This document shows positions 1-9,660 of a DNA stretch of 15,283 nucleotides, piece after piece (within the stretch, counting starts at the first letter, position 1; each line of letters starts with the position of its first letter). The stretch is from Lunasporangiospora selenospora (Eukaryota > Mortierellomycota > Mortierellomycetes > Mortierellales > Mortierellaceae). The DNA lies in NCBI GenBank assembly GCA_015680635.1, contig JAABOA010000426.1, positions 1 to 15,283 of the forward strand, given 5' to 3'. Under the pieces are notes generated by a model. It saw only the letters and a list, made by a program, of their open reading frames with translations. It did not search any database and was not told where the DNA came from. A program made the position numbers and the translations under genes.

Positions 1-382
1 AACAAACACCCCGCACAAACCTTTCTACTGCGGCTGATTTATAATTACGACGTGCCTCTTCAATCGGCACTCTGCGCATTGCCTTCCCCCTGTTGAATCT
101 GATGATGGGGAAAGGGAAGGAGGAGTGAAAGAGTGAAGGCATGGCCAATGAGTAGACAACAGGGAGGGAAGGGCGTAGGTGGGAGGAATAGGAGGCACAG
201 CGTCTACCGTCTTTTTTCATCTATGTGGTTCAGACACTTGTGTCGTAAGGAGGCAGCTGCAGGAGAATAGCCGCAGTCGGGTTTCTACTGCTCGTGGGTT
301 GCGCAGGCCTTTTTTTGCTATTCGTCAGCGATGCTAAGTGTCGTCTTGTTTATTTCTCTTTTGCTTTGTGATGGCCAAATAG
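1..382 (+). other. Intron of the eIF4E gene, 5' end outside window
   Basis: No coding exon is recognisable here. The stretch ends in a plausible acceptor (AG at 381–382), preceded by a pyrimidine-rich run and a possible CTAAG branch site near 331. The reading frame entering the next exon needs two bases from an upstream exon, which fits the conserved Phe-Trp-Gly that precedes Val-Tyr-Asn-Asn in eIF4E. I searched by eye for the preceding Trp-rich eIF4E exons and did not find them, so this intron is probably at least 382 bp, longer than the others in the window. An alternative is that part of this stretch is exon I failed to recognise. Confidence 0.5.
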
Positions 383-1005
383 GGTCTACAACAACATCAT
401 GAAGACACGCGACTTGGCGATCAGCTCAAACTATCATCTTTTCAAGCAAGGAATTAAGCCAATGTGGGAGGACTCAGCCAACAAGCGAGGAGGCAAGTGG
501 AGCATTCAGTTGCCTCGCAACAAGACCATTGGCGACATTGACAACATCTGGCTCTACACTGTAAGATTACACGCCTCTTCTTGGCATCTTGTTTGGACTT
601 TCTTGTACTGTGTTCCCCAGCGACGCCCCTTGAGTCATATCACTTATCAACTTTATGCTCTATCTTGCAATAGATGCTTGGATGCATTGGTGAGGCTTTT
701 GAGTTTGAGAACGAGATCTGCGGTGCTGTTGTGTCCGTTCGCAAGTCCTTCTTCAGGATAGCATTGTGGACGCGATCCTCCGACAACCAGGAGACTGCCC
801 TGAGCATTGGGTAAGAATGAAAAAGCCACTTCCTTTCCATATACTTTTTGTAGTGTCTCAAGGTTTTCTCGAGACCCTTGTACTAATCTTGCTTTGTTCT
901 TATAGACGTACCCTCAAGAAAACAGCCGGTATTGAGGGAGTCATGGAGTTCCAGAGCCATCATGACTCGTCTACCAAGACTGGTGGAAAGTCGTGGACTG
1001 TCTAA
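383..1005 (+). CDS. eIF4E: Translation initiation factor eIF4E, mRNA cap-binding (3' part)
   Basis: This is the C-terminal part of the cap-binding subunit of eIF4F, which binds the 7-methylguanosine cap of mRNA and eIF4G in the cytoplasm. Three exons join in frame: 383–560, 674–810 and 906–1005 (stop TAA 1003–1005). Both introns are GTAAG...TAG, 113 and 95 bp. The protein shows VYNNI then SNYHLFKQGIKPMWED, carrying the conserved cap-stacking Trp and the Glu after it (human W102/E103). It also has RGGKW, the basic patch VVSVRKSFFRIALW (equivalent to human R157 to W166), and a C-terminal QSHHDSSTKTGG segment typical of the family. The gene is cut by the window's left edge; 383 is an exon boundary, not a start. 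The in-frame Met at 399 lies inside the conserved fold and is unlikely to be a real start. Identity is secure; the exact paralogue class is not. Confidence 0.93.
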
Positions 1006-1993
1006 AGGAGGCTTCTTTGTTGGCCCCTCGTTTCCTCGGCATAAAGAAAAAAAAATGAAAAAAGAAAAAAAAATGCGCACAGCTAACGGCCAGTGAAGAG
1101 GATGAGGAGGAAGAAGAAGGAAGGGCAGACCAGACAGCCGGACTGGAGATGTCGCTTTCCGCTCTTGGGAACAGCTAGAGCAAAGCAAAAACTGTTGATA
1201 GTGTCCACGTTTTTTTTTCTTCACAACAACAGCAGACGTCCGCCCACCCCTCATCCCACCATTACCAGCAGCCACCACAATCCAATTTCAACGCATAGCG
1301 CCTACGCGACTCTTTCACTCGATCACACCTCTCTTGTCACCCCTCTATTTCGCTCTTCCGGTTCGGATCACCTTCTCTTTCACCCTCTTTTACTCGTTTT
1401 GCTACTTCACTCTTTCTCTTTTTTGCATACATAAGCGTCAACGCTCCTCTTCTCGCCTTTTATTGCTTCCTGGTTTCCCCCCTTATTATTATCATTATTA
1501 CTGTTAACATGGCATTGCTTCCTGTTATTGTTCTTTCCTCCCTTTTTGCTTTTTTTTCTTTTCTTTTCTATATCATTCTTCTTCGATACTCTCAGGATTT
1601 CTGCATGTACTCTGGTTTTCTTACCTTTTCTTTTCTTCCTCCTTCCCTTCTCCCTTTCACTCCCCCCCCCCTTTCTCCCTCTCCCTCTCTCTCTCCTACC
1701 ACTTCTACTACTTGCAGATAGTGTGCATCGCAAATGTGTATACCGCCTCGATTCAGAATAACAAAGTTCTACGAACGGAATAATAGTAGTGTACATTTCA
1801 ATGAGAGGGGTAGTCGTGCTTGCTGATCCCTTCTTTTGAAGAGATGCAAATATGGGTTCCTGGGCGTGAAGAAGGAAGGAAGAAAGGAAAGAGAAAGGGA
1901 GAGAGAAGTTTGCGCATTTGGTCCCATCTCCTTCGAAGGAGGCATCTAAACTCTAGTTAAGGATCTCGCACCCTTCCCTTATCATTTTTTTTT
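1006..1993. other. Intergenic region between convergent genes, pyrimidine-rich
   Basis: This 1-kb stretch lies between the stop codons of eIF4E (plus) and the attractin-like gene (minus), so it should hold both 3' UTRs and polyadenylation sites. From about 1380 to 1720 the plus strand is strongly C/T-rich, with long T and C runs. Short A-rich runs follow the eIF4E stop near 1043–1072. Open frames here translate to Ser/Leu/Phe/Pro-rich low-complexity sequence with no family resemblance, so I call no gene. Confidence 0.6.
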
Positions 1994-4900
1994 CTACCGA
2001 GGCTTGGATCGAAAATATCCTTTCCGAACCGGTGGGGATGATGGTGGAGCAAATGGTTCCTGTTGCTGCTGCTTTTGCAATTGTCGGAGCTCTCGTTCAT
2101 ACTTTTGTCGATCCTGTTGGAGCTTTGCCCTGTATGCCCACCACCGCACAGGGTCCGGAACAAACACGGTACCAATCGCCATGGGTGGAAGACGTCGCTC
2201 TTGGCTATAGAGATTGCTGTCATCCAGAGCATCTTCTTGCTCTTCCTCTCCTTCACTCTTGGTATGGTGGATTTGGTCCTGTTTGGCCTCAGATCCTTCA
2301 GTGTGATGAGGGGTAAAAGTTTGCTCCGCACTATGGTTTCCGGAGAGTGTCGTTCCTGGGTTCCTGTCGGGGTCGGTTGATACAACGTTTGTCTCCTTTC
2401 GGGAGTAGTATTTGTCCTCGTCCTCGCCTTGTTGACGTACCCGTCTCGATCCCGAGTCTCCTGGGAATACAATCAAAATATTGACGGCTAGTAGTGGTCC
2501 TGGCTCGTACTCTTGTCGACCCCTCATCTTGATCGGTTTTCGCTTCGGCGTTGCTTGCGGCACCTTGATATTTTCGGATTTGATTGACGCGGCTGACGGT
2601 CCCCCTGCTAACAGGACTGTATCTTTTGTCATCTGGGAAGTGTGTTTGAAAGGACTTGGACTGGGTCTCGACTCGGCGACAGAGCTCGTGATTGGAGTAT
2701 TATTTCTTGTTTGATCAAGAGGCCCTTGCTCAGAGGATGGGTCCATATCCACAACCGTGTGGTTTAGCTCAAGAGTTTGTTGCAGACGAATTGAGCTGCT
2801 ACTATCGCCCTTGGTTCGTGATGTGATCCTTGCCGCCTTCAAATGGATCTCCCGTAACGATCCTTGTGAATTTTTTGACTGGAGTCTCTTTCGCCGAGAT
2901 GGGACTTGTTCGGATTCTTGGGGTTTCCTTGATTGCTGCTGCTGGCCCGATAATGTTGAAGAGGCGATTGAAGATGAAAGGGACACTGTCGGATGGTTCC
3001 TGGAGGCAACCATAGATCTAGACGAGCTATTGAGCTGGCTACCAATAAATCGGGAAACTTGAGTGGATAATGGGTCGACATTGCTACTAACAGAATTTAC
3101 GCTGCGGCTGCTGTTGTTGTTCGAGTCGTCGAATCCTTGCTGCATTTGCTGCATCTGCATCTGCATCTGCTGCTGCTGCTGTTGTTGTTTCAGTATCATC
3201 AGCTGGTGTTTCCTTTGTCTTCTCCGATTCCTTGAGAGGGCTTGCTGAAATCGTCGAAAGTGAGCCAAAGTCCTTGGGACGAGCCCTGCATGAAACGATA
3301 GAGGCTCAATCGATATTGGCTGTACTCTTGCTGGATTACGCAGTCTTCTTTCGAACATGCCTCCTATACTCGAAGGTCCTTTAGTATCGGTATGGCCCAT
3401 AGTCTCGTGCTGATTTCTCTCCAACTTCTCCAGTTGTTCGTTCCGGACCTTCAAAAGATCTGTCGGGCTAGCAAGGACACTGAGGTCAACCATCTCTTGC
3501 TCACTGTCGTATCCATTGGGAAAGCTATGGGCAGGGCTACTCACGCGCGTGTCAATAGAAAGAGCATTTGGGGACTTGCTCTCTTCCCCAAGGGTTGGCA
3601 TTCCTTGATTTGGATTCGAGGTCAGCAATTCTTCTTCAGGCGACACTTTTCTCGAGGAGAACGTGTTACTCCGTCGAAGAGAGGCCACCCTGCCTAGTCC
3701 TCTCAAAGACCAACCACGTTGAAGACCTGGGCTATCATCTCCATCCTGAGCATGTGTTGACAAAAGTGTAGCATTCTCTTCTTTCGTTTTAGCCTGTCCA
3801 GTCTCACCCGGCTCTCGCTTGCTAGATTTGCTACTCTGACGACTTATTTGTCTTGACTCACTTCCTGGTACTGACAATTGCAAGGGAGGGCTCTGCAAAG
3901 CGGGTGCCTTTTGTGAATGAAGTTCTGTCTTTTCTGGAGTAAATCCATTTGTTAACGCCGGGCTGGAGAGTGAGAAATTAGGGAGGACCGGCAACTTTTG
4001 ATCAGGTTCCGACATGAGCATCGGTAGTGGTGCGGAACCGATATCCCGAATGTAGTCGGATTTGACGCGCGATCGTCTAAACTTGGCTGAGGATCCTTTC
4101 CCTTCGTGTTGCTTGGGGCCAAAATGATTGCTTGTTGTTGAGGGTGGAACCATGGCAGTTTCAGACATTGACCTGGAGATTGAGCTCCTTGGAGTTACTG
4201 TTTTTAGTTGCTGTTTGGCGACCGAGGCCAGGGCATGGTTAGATCCCTTGACAGCTAAGACTGCATGGGCTGTATTTTCCAATCCACCGTCCCCGTGTCC
4301 TCCGTGTTTTCGGCGAGGGTTCCGGTGGCGAAGCGTTAGTCCCGGGATACAATGGACATCTTTTCCAAGGTCCTGAACTCCGACTACGATCCTATAAAAT
4401 GGTTTTTTGGCCAGGGCGCTGCCGTCCAACTGGATCATTGTCATACCGCCGTCCAGTCCGTTTCCTCCATGACCACGTCGACCAGAGCCTGTTTCGTCAT
4501 CATCATCAATGAGTTGCATTTCGATTGCACGCTGAGATGCGTCCCGGTCGTCAATCAGCTGTCGGATCTTTCGTGCCATAACAATCAACAGGACCACTGC
4601 AAGGATAAACCCGATCATAAAGAATCCTAGTGTGGCCATATTGAACTTGTTTCCAGTAGGTTTGCCTGTCGGGGTAGGGTGGTCCAGTAAGGTGACTGTA
4701 ACTGAGTATTGAACAGCTGTCGGACTTGGATTTGTCAATGAAAAGACATAGTAGCCTGCAATCCGCCGTGGATCTGAAGCTGGAAAGTAGACATACGTCG
4801 AATCTCCAGTTAGGGCTGAAGATGAACTGCTGCCATCCAGTCCCGCATACTTTGTCCACCGATTCATAAGTTCACTTGTGTTCAAGGTCCCTGAGGTTGT

Positions 4901-7900
4901 GATGACTGGCAAGTCTCTCACCGTCATATTATCCTGTGAAGGAACATCCTTGGGGATAGGTGCAGACGTTCCCGAGGTCCCATTCCAGGTGTCATCAGTT
5001 AGTGAATGGGATGCTCTCCAGTACATATTCATAAACCCTTCCCAGACATTGAGCGACTTGAAATTTAAAGACGACGCAGGCAGGGATCGTATCTCAAACT
5101 GGATGTCGTAATCCAAGGCATCAATATATATCCTGAAAGTCTGCTCTTGCCCACTTTGTATTGTTCCAGAAAACGGATTACTGAGATCTAGTCCAATCCT
5201 GGAAGGACAACTCTCGATTTGATTCTTAAACTCTGGTCTTTGGCGGATCAGTTCCTGGAGTGTTCCTGTCCTGGGAGCGTCATTGTAGTTGCCAGCTAGA
5301 AGACTGGCATCTTTGGCCTTTTCAAGGTCGAACAAACAAAGGCCATTGACATAAGAACAATATGATGGATTGCAGTACTGACAGTCGTCGTACAGGCTAC
5401 ACCATCTTAGCGCTAATCGAAACAGGGGTAGAGATGGGCTTTGTCAGAACTGTTGCGAAGCTGATATCCCCAAAGTAGCTTAGAGTCAGTCATTTCCTTA
5501 CCTCGACAACTGTTAATGGTTGCTGATGTGGTTGTTGGTATGCTGAGCGGCACACTAATGACGTCTGCATGATCTGACCCATCAAAGCCCCCAAAAATGT
5601 ATGCTGTCCAGGCAGTCTTATTTCCTCCGGCGCTTCCTGGGGGACGTAATATCATCGTATGGTTGACCCTTCCGCGTATGCTTCCACTCAGTTGTGAAGT
5701 CTCATATGTCGTCCATTTTTGACAGGCTGTGAAAGGTTGATACTAGCAATTAGAGACAGGGTATGGTTGTAATCCTTTGGTTTTGGAGATGCAAAAGACC
5801 AAGCCCAGATAAACTTACAGAGATCGTAAATAGCAAAGCTCCTTAGATAGCATGTTTGGTCTCTATTGGTAATACCTGGTCCATAGGGTCGCATCCCTCC
5901 AAATATCACCACAGTATCGTCATCCATTAGTCCAGCTGGTGCCCATACAGCCGATACTTGATCATATAGAACTGGCGGGTAGTATTGAACGGTCGCATTC
6001 TGCATAGGAGCCGTACCGGTTTCATCATCATCATCATCACCACCGCCATCACTATTTTCAGAGTTAGTTCCATTGTTGACCAAAGGGCTGTGGCTAGGTA
6101 ATCCTAGTGGAGGGTTGCCTGTCCAAGGTGTTGCCATATTGGTGAAGGGATCAACTCTTGGTGCAAGAGCGTACCATAAATCCTGAGAAATCCGATACTG
6201 ATAAGTGACGACATTGCGCGTCGCATGGTTGATCATCCCTCCAAAGTAATATATTGAATCTGTTGCTTTATGGTACACTGCTGTGGCCCCAGCAAGCCCA
6301 ACTGAATTTTGATGTCCAGACCTTTTCCACATAGCCAGATCTAGAAAATTTAGTATCCTCAAGTCTGGTCAGAGGACAGAGCTCACTCTCCATGTTGTAC
6401 CACTCAATTAAACGAAGCAAATTATTGATGGTGAAGGGTTCCTTACCAATGTCATATGTGTATAGCTCTCGTGTTGTTGCCCCTGTTACACTGATTCCCC
6501 CGAACACATAAAGCTTTGTCGAGTTATTGTTGGTCACGACCACACATGCAGACCCAACGCGGCCATTAGGGAGTTGATCTGGATTGATTGGCTGTTGTTG
6601 TGTCCATGTTTTGCCATTGAACTTCCATATATCCGATAATGCACCAATAACAGAGACACCTCCATAAACATACAGGTCGTCCTTGTAAATGAATCCAAAG
6701 TGTCCATATCTAGGCTCAGGACTTTTCGTGTTAAGTGTGATTTTGTTCCATTTGTTTGATTCTAAAGCAATAGAGAGGACACAGATCCCGATCGTTAGAG
6801 ATTCTTGGATAACATTTGGTCATTAGCCCTTTTGTCCTTTTGTAGAGATGGCTGATGCTTATCGATTTTTTGTGGCGTACCAAACGAATAAGTGAGCAAG
6901 TCCCACATGTACGGATTGCGTAGACTCCGTCCACCCATGATATAGACCATTTCTTTTGATGGGTCATAGACCATCGCATGTTGTGATCGAGGCGTGAAAT
7001 CTTTGTATCCAGCGGTATCTATCAAATAGGGGGTATTGGATAGTCGATCGTTTAGGGGTTACTCGTTCTTCTTCATCTAGGGAAATTCAAACTCTAGAAT
7101 GTTTCAATAGCACACATATCTTCTATTGTTCTTTCTTCCTAGGTGGCCCGGCCCCTTACCTTGCTCGCAAGCTGGCCCGCTGAACTGATTGCCGCAATTG
7201 CACGTGTTCGCATTTGTGCAGGCCCCTCTCCCTGAGGCAACACACACAGAGCACGGTGCTGTGAACAACAGGTCCAGCACAGTAACCAGATGAACGATGG
7301 GGGTAAAAAAAAGTTGTCAGCATCATGGAGTCTATCAGATTTTACTGCTCATGTCCTGGCTTGAAGACCAAACAGAAGAAACGATCATCTTTACCGACAG
7401 AGGACCATGAAGCAGTAAATCCATATGTTCCCGGCGAATTTGCCAAACTGGAAAAGACTGCCGTGAGCTGGGGTCCTGTTGAATAAAATGTCGGGATCCT
7501 ATCTACCCAAATATTGCCACAGATCTTGGCTAGGATTGGCGAACTCGTGTCAGGTCCATCATAGAGAGTCAAATAATCCGTTCTAACGATTTCGTGGAAT
7601 AAAAGGAGAGGTGAAATATCAGGGATCAAAAAAAAGGAAATGTTGGCCAGGGATAAGAGAAAAGTGGAAGTGTTATTCCGTTTCATGTCGTCTCGTATTG
7701 TTGCGCCACACAGCCAGGGATACAGTTCGTTCAGGGGTGAGAAGTGATGAGAGTCCAATCATAGTGGGCAAATTGCCAACTCCCAGTAGGGGGTAGAGGA
7801 GGCACACTTACCCGCATATCAGTTGGATTGGTGTAGTAAAGTTGATTGCAACGATGTATGGCACACCATGAACTCCACCTGTAGTGGAATTCAATGCCTG

Positions 7901-8725
7901 GATGGTCCAAGTACAATCCTTTGTCTCGGGCAAATATGCGCCATCTGGCGAGTTACTCGCAAATGTCCCATTCCAACCGGGTCCTAGCTGCTGTAGGTTC
8001 GTGGAGTCGCACTGTGTTGTCGCAGGGTTGATCATGTTCGGCGCTGGGGCCATACGGCTAACAATTGTAAACTCTTTCACACCATTGCTGCTTCGGCTGC
8101 TACTGTTTGCGCCATTAATGTCGATCTCATCCTCATCAGACCCGAGGTCTTCTATGCCATTGTCGTCATCGCCACTGTCCTCGCCATCGTTGTCCTCTTC
8201 ATCGTTGTTCTCATCATCGTTGTCGTTTAGAGAAAGAACTCTCCGTTGATAGCGTGGTCGTTTTTTCCAGTCCTGACCTTGGGTTGTTTGGCCAGAAACA
8301 TGAGTTTCAACGCCCTTATTTTCATCTTCCAAGGAGAGTTGTGAGTGTTGGAATGGGAGCAACGTTTTTTGGCGGTTCAGACCCTCAAAGACCACTCTTG
8401 CACTCCTCAGGAGTATGCCAAACAGAGAGCCTGGTCCGGGGTAGTTAGACCCTGAAGTTTGAGTGACTGGCACGGGCTCCTGGGAGTTTGTATAATAGAG
8501 TTTTAGGTTGGTCGCACTGCCGGACTTGGATTCAGGAGTCGTCCTTGCATTGGAGTCAGAAGAAGGATGCAATGGCGCGGTTGCAGCGGAGGATGCTGGG
8601 AACCCATCGATGGAGGCGAATGAGAATGCAGCCAAGGCTAGAAGTGTTGTTGCCATTATCACTATCCTACTACAGCTGAGGCAACTTTCGCGTCTCCGGG
8701 GCCTCGGCCAGCCATGTCGGGCCAT
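1994..8725 (-). CDS. Attractin/MEGF8-like kelch receptor, single-pass membrane protein
   Basis: Eight exons on the minus strand join in frame to give 1939 aa: 7812–8725, 7395–7582, 7160–7258, 6881–7018, 6447–6761, 5819–6340, 5502–5726 and 1994–5412. Order of parts: an Arg-rich N-terminus with a hydrophobic signal segment (about residues 21–37); an acidic Asp/Asn/Glu/Ser-rich linker; a CUB domain (about 239–366, with TDYLTLYDG); an EGF-like module (370–400, six Cys); a kelch propeller with six blade motifs (YIMGG, YVYGG, YVFGG, YYFGG, VIFGG, YIFGG; about 401–800); a PSI-like Cys-rich module (805–826); about 230 residues of mixed beta-like sequence; a transmembrane helix (about 1059–1079); and an 860-residue tail with a Gln/Met run. 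CUB–EGF–kelch–PSI–TM is the attractin/MEGF8 order. In animals these act at the cell surface with the ubiquitin ligase MGRN1; the fungal role is unknown. Start chosen because the signal segment follows it directly. The signal peptide and exon 1 are less certain than the rest. Confidence 0.88.
2456..2506 (-). other. Tail motif EPGPLLAVNILIVFPGD in the attractin-like protein
   Basis: This is a short hydrophobic, ordered-looking block inside an otherwise Ser/Gln-rich cytoplasmic tail. From memory it resembles the Glu-Pro...Ala-Val...Val...Leu-Pro block near the C-terminus of animal attractin. It sits about 100 residues before a second ordered block, PPMAIGTVFVPDPVRWW (about 2138–2188). Confidence 0.45.
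3137..3187 (-). repeat. CAG/CAA/ATG trinucleotide run coding Gln/Met tract
   Basis: Seventeen codons in the last exon of the attractin-like gene read seven Gln, then alternating Met and Gln, then further Gln. On the plus strand it appears as CTG/TTG/CAT repeats. Mixed CAG and CAA codons and interrupting ATG suggest an older, partly stabilised repeat. It lies in the cytoplasmic tail between two basic or Ser-rich segments. Confidence 0.9.
4373..4411 (-). other. Juxtamembrane tail motif AKKPFYRIVVGV, MASRPFA-like
   Basis: Residues about 1135–1147 of the attractin-like protein, roughly 55 residues inside the membrane. It lines up with the animal attractin/MEGF8 cytoplasmic motif MASRPFA followed by basic-hydrophobic residues: Ala, basic, basic, Pro, Phe, aromatic or Ala, basic, then beta-branched residues. 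In animal MEGF8 that motif is reported to recruit MGRN1. Resemblance is by eye only. Confidence 0.5.
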
Positions 8726-9660
8726 GGCTCATTCAAATGCCTTTGTCTCCGTATTCTAGTTCTGCCAGGAGGCCTGCCCTGATTATGGGAAGTCGAGTGT
8801 CTGTTGATGGTTGTCCTTCCTGTTAATGGCTTCCGCGTAATGGCGCCTACTGTGGGTGGGCTGTTGGTTTGGAGCTGGTCAAATGGAAGGCGATGGAAAG
8901 TGAATGGCGAGTAAATAGAATGGAGGAAGGATAGTGGAACAGACCCAGCGGTGAGGAACAGACTGAGAGAGAGAGAAGAGCGGGGTGGTGGTGGAGAGAG
9001 GAAGAGGTGCAGATGGGTTGCAGATCTGGATGCAAATAGATGTGAACTTGCCAAACAGAGATGGACAAGGCGTTTTTCCAATCAGCCAGAGTGCCTGCTC
9101 CCTTCTGCCTTTGCTCCTCTCTCTCTCTCCTTTCTTCCTCGCTCACTTGCTCGTCTCTCTCCCTCGCGTCGTCCCTCTTCCGGTCGATATAAATAGTCTC
9201 CTTGCAAGTCCCGTCCCTGACCGTGCCCACCGTCCGTGCCATCGCTCGTGTGTAGCTGCCAAAGAGGAAAGAGGGTGGGTGGGAGGGTGTCATCCGACTT
9301 CTCGCTTGGTGCAGCTCAACACGCGTTTGCTGTCACCCACTCTTGCTAGACCCGATATATCTACTCTAACTCCATCTATCCCAAGTTTGCATTAAATGGT
9401 TCTCTTTGCCATTGCAAAGAAAGTGTTGTTGGCCAGAATCTCTCAATCTCCAGAGCCTCTGTTGCTTAGTATGAGCACTATCGTTCTCCAAAAGATTATA
9501 TTGCAAACAGATAGTAAAAAAAAAAAAAAGGATTGTCTAAGGTAAAAATACAGGTGTAAAGTAGGTGCGGAGAGGATTACGAGTAAAAAAAGGAGAGAGA
9601 GGGTGGTCGGTGCAATCGGAGACTTGATCTTGTACAGCATGGGCTATTTTTTTTTTTTTT
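8726..9660. other. Intergenic region: attractin-like promoter and DAM1 3' end
   Basis: This 935-bp gap separates the start of the attractin-like gene from the DAM1 stop; both genes are on the minus strand. It must contain the 5' UTR and promoter of the first and the 3' UTR of the second. It has GA/CT-rich patches (about 8960–9005 and 9115–9180), a poly-A run at about 9516–9528 and a poly-T run at about 9647–9661 directly beside the DAM1 stop. Open frames in both directions are low-complexity and resemble no family. Confidence 0.6.
9188..9195 (+). promoter_or_regulatory. TATA-box-like site TATAAATA
   Basis: A consensus TATA element on the plus strand, within CT-rich sequence about 460 bp upstream of the attractin-like start. 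The minus-strand reading (TATTTATA) is a weaker match, yet the known gene is on the minus strand. It could serve either direction; no plus-strand gene follows it. Confidence 0.35.

Noticed and set aside
1509-1761. Small plus-strand open frames starting at ATG 1509 and 1528.
   Set aside because: They are Phe/Leu/Pro/Ser-rich translations of a pyrimidine tract with no conserved pattern.
8847-9395. Several overlapping open frames on both strands upstream of the attractin-like gene.
   Set aside because: All are low-complexity products of GA/CT-rich DNA; none resembles a known family and they overlap each other on both strands.
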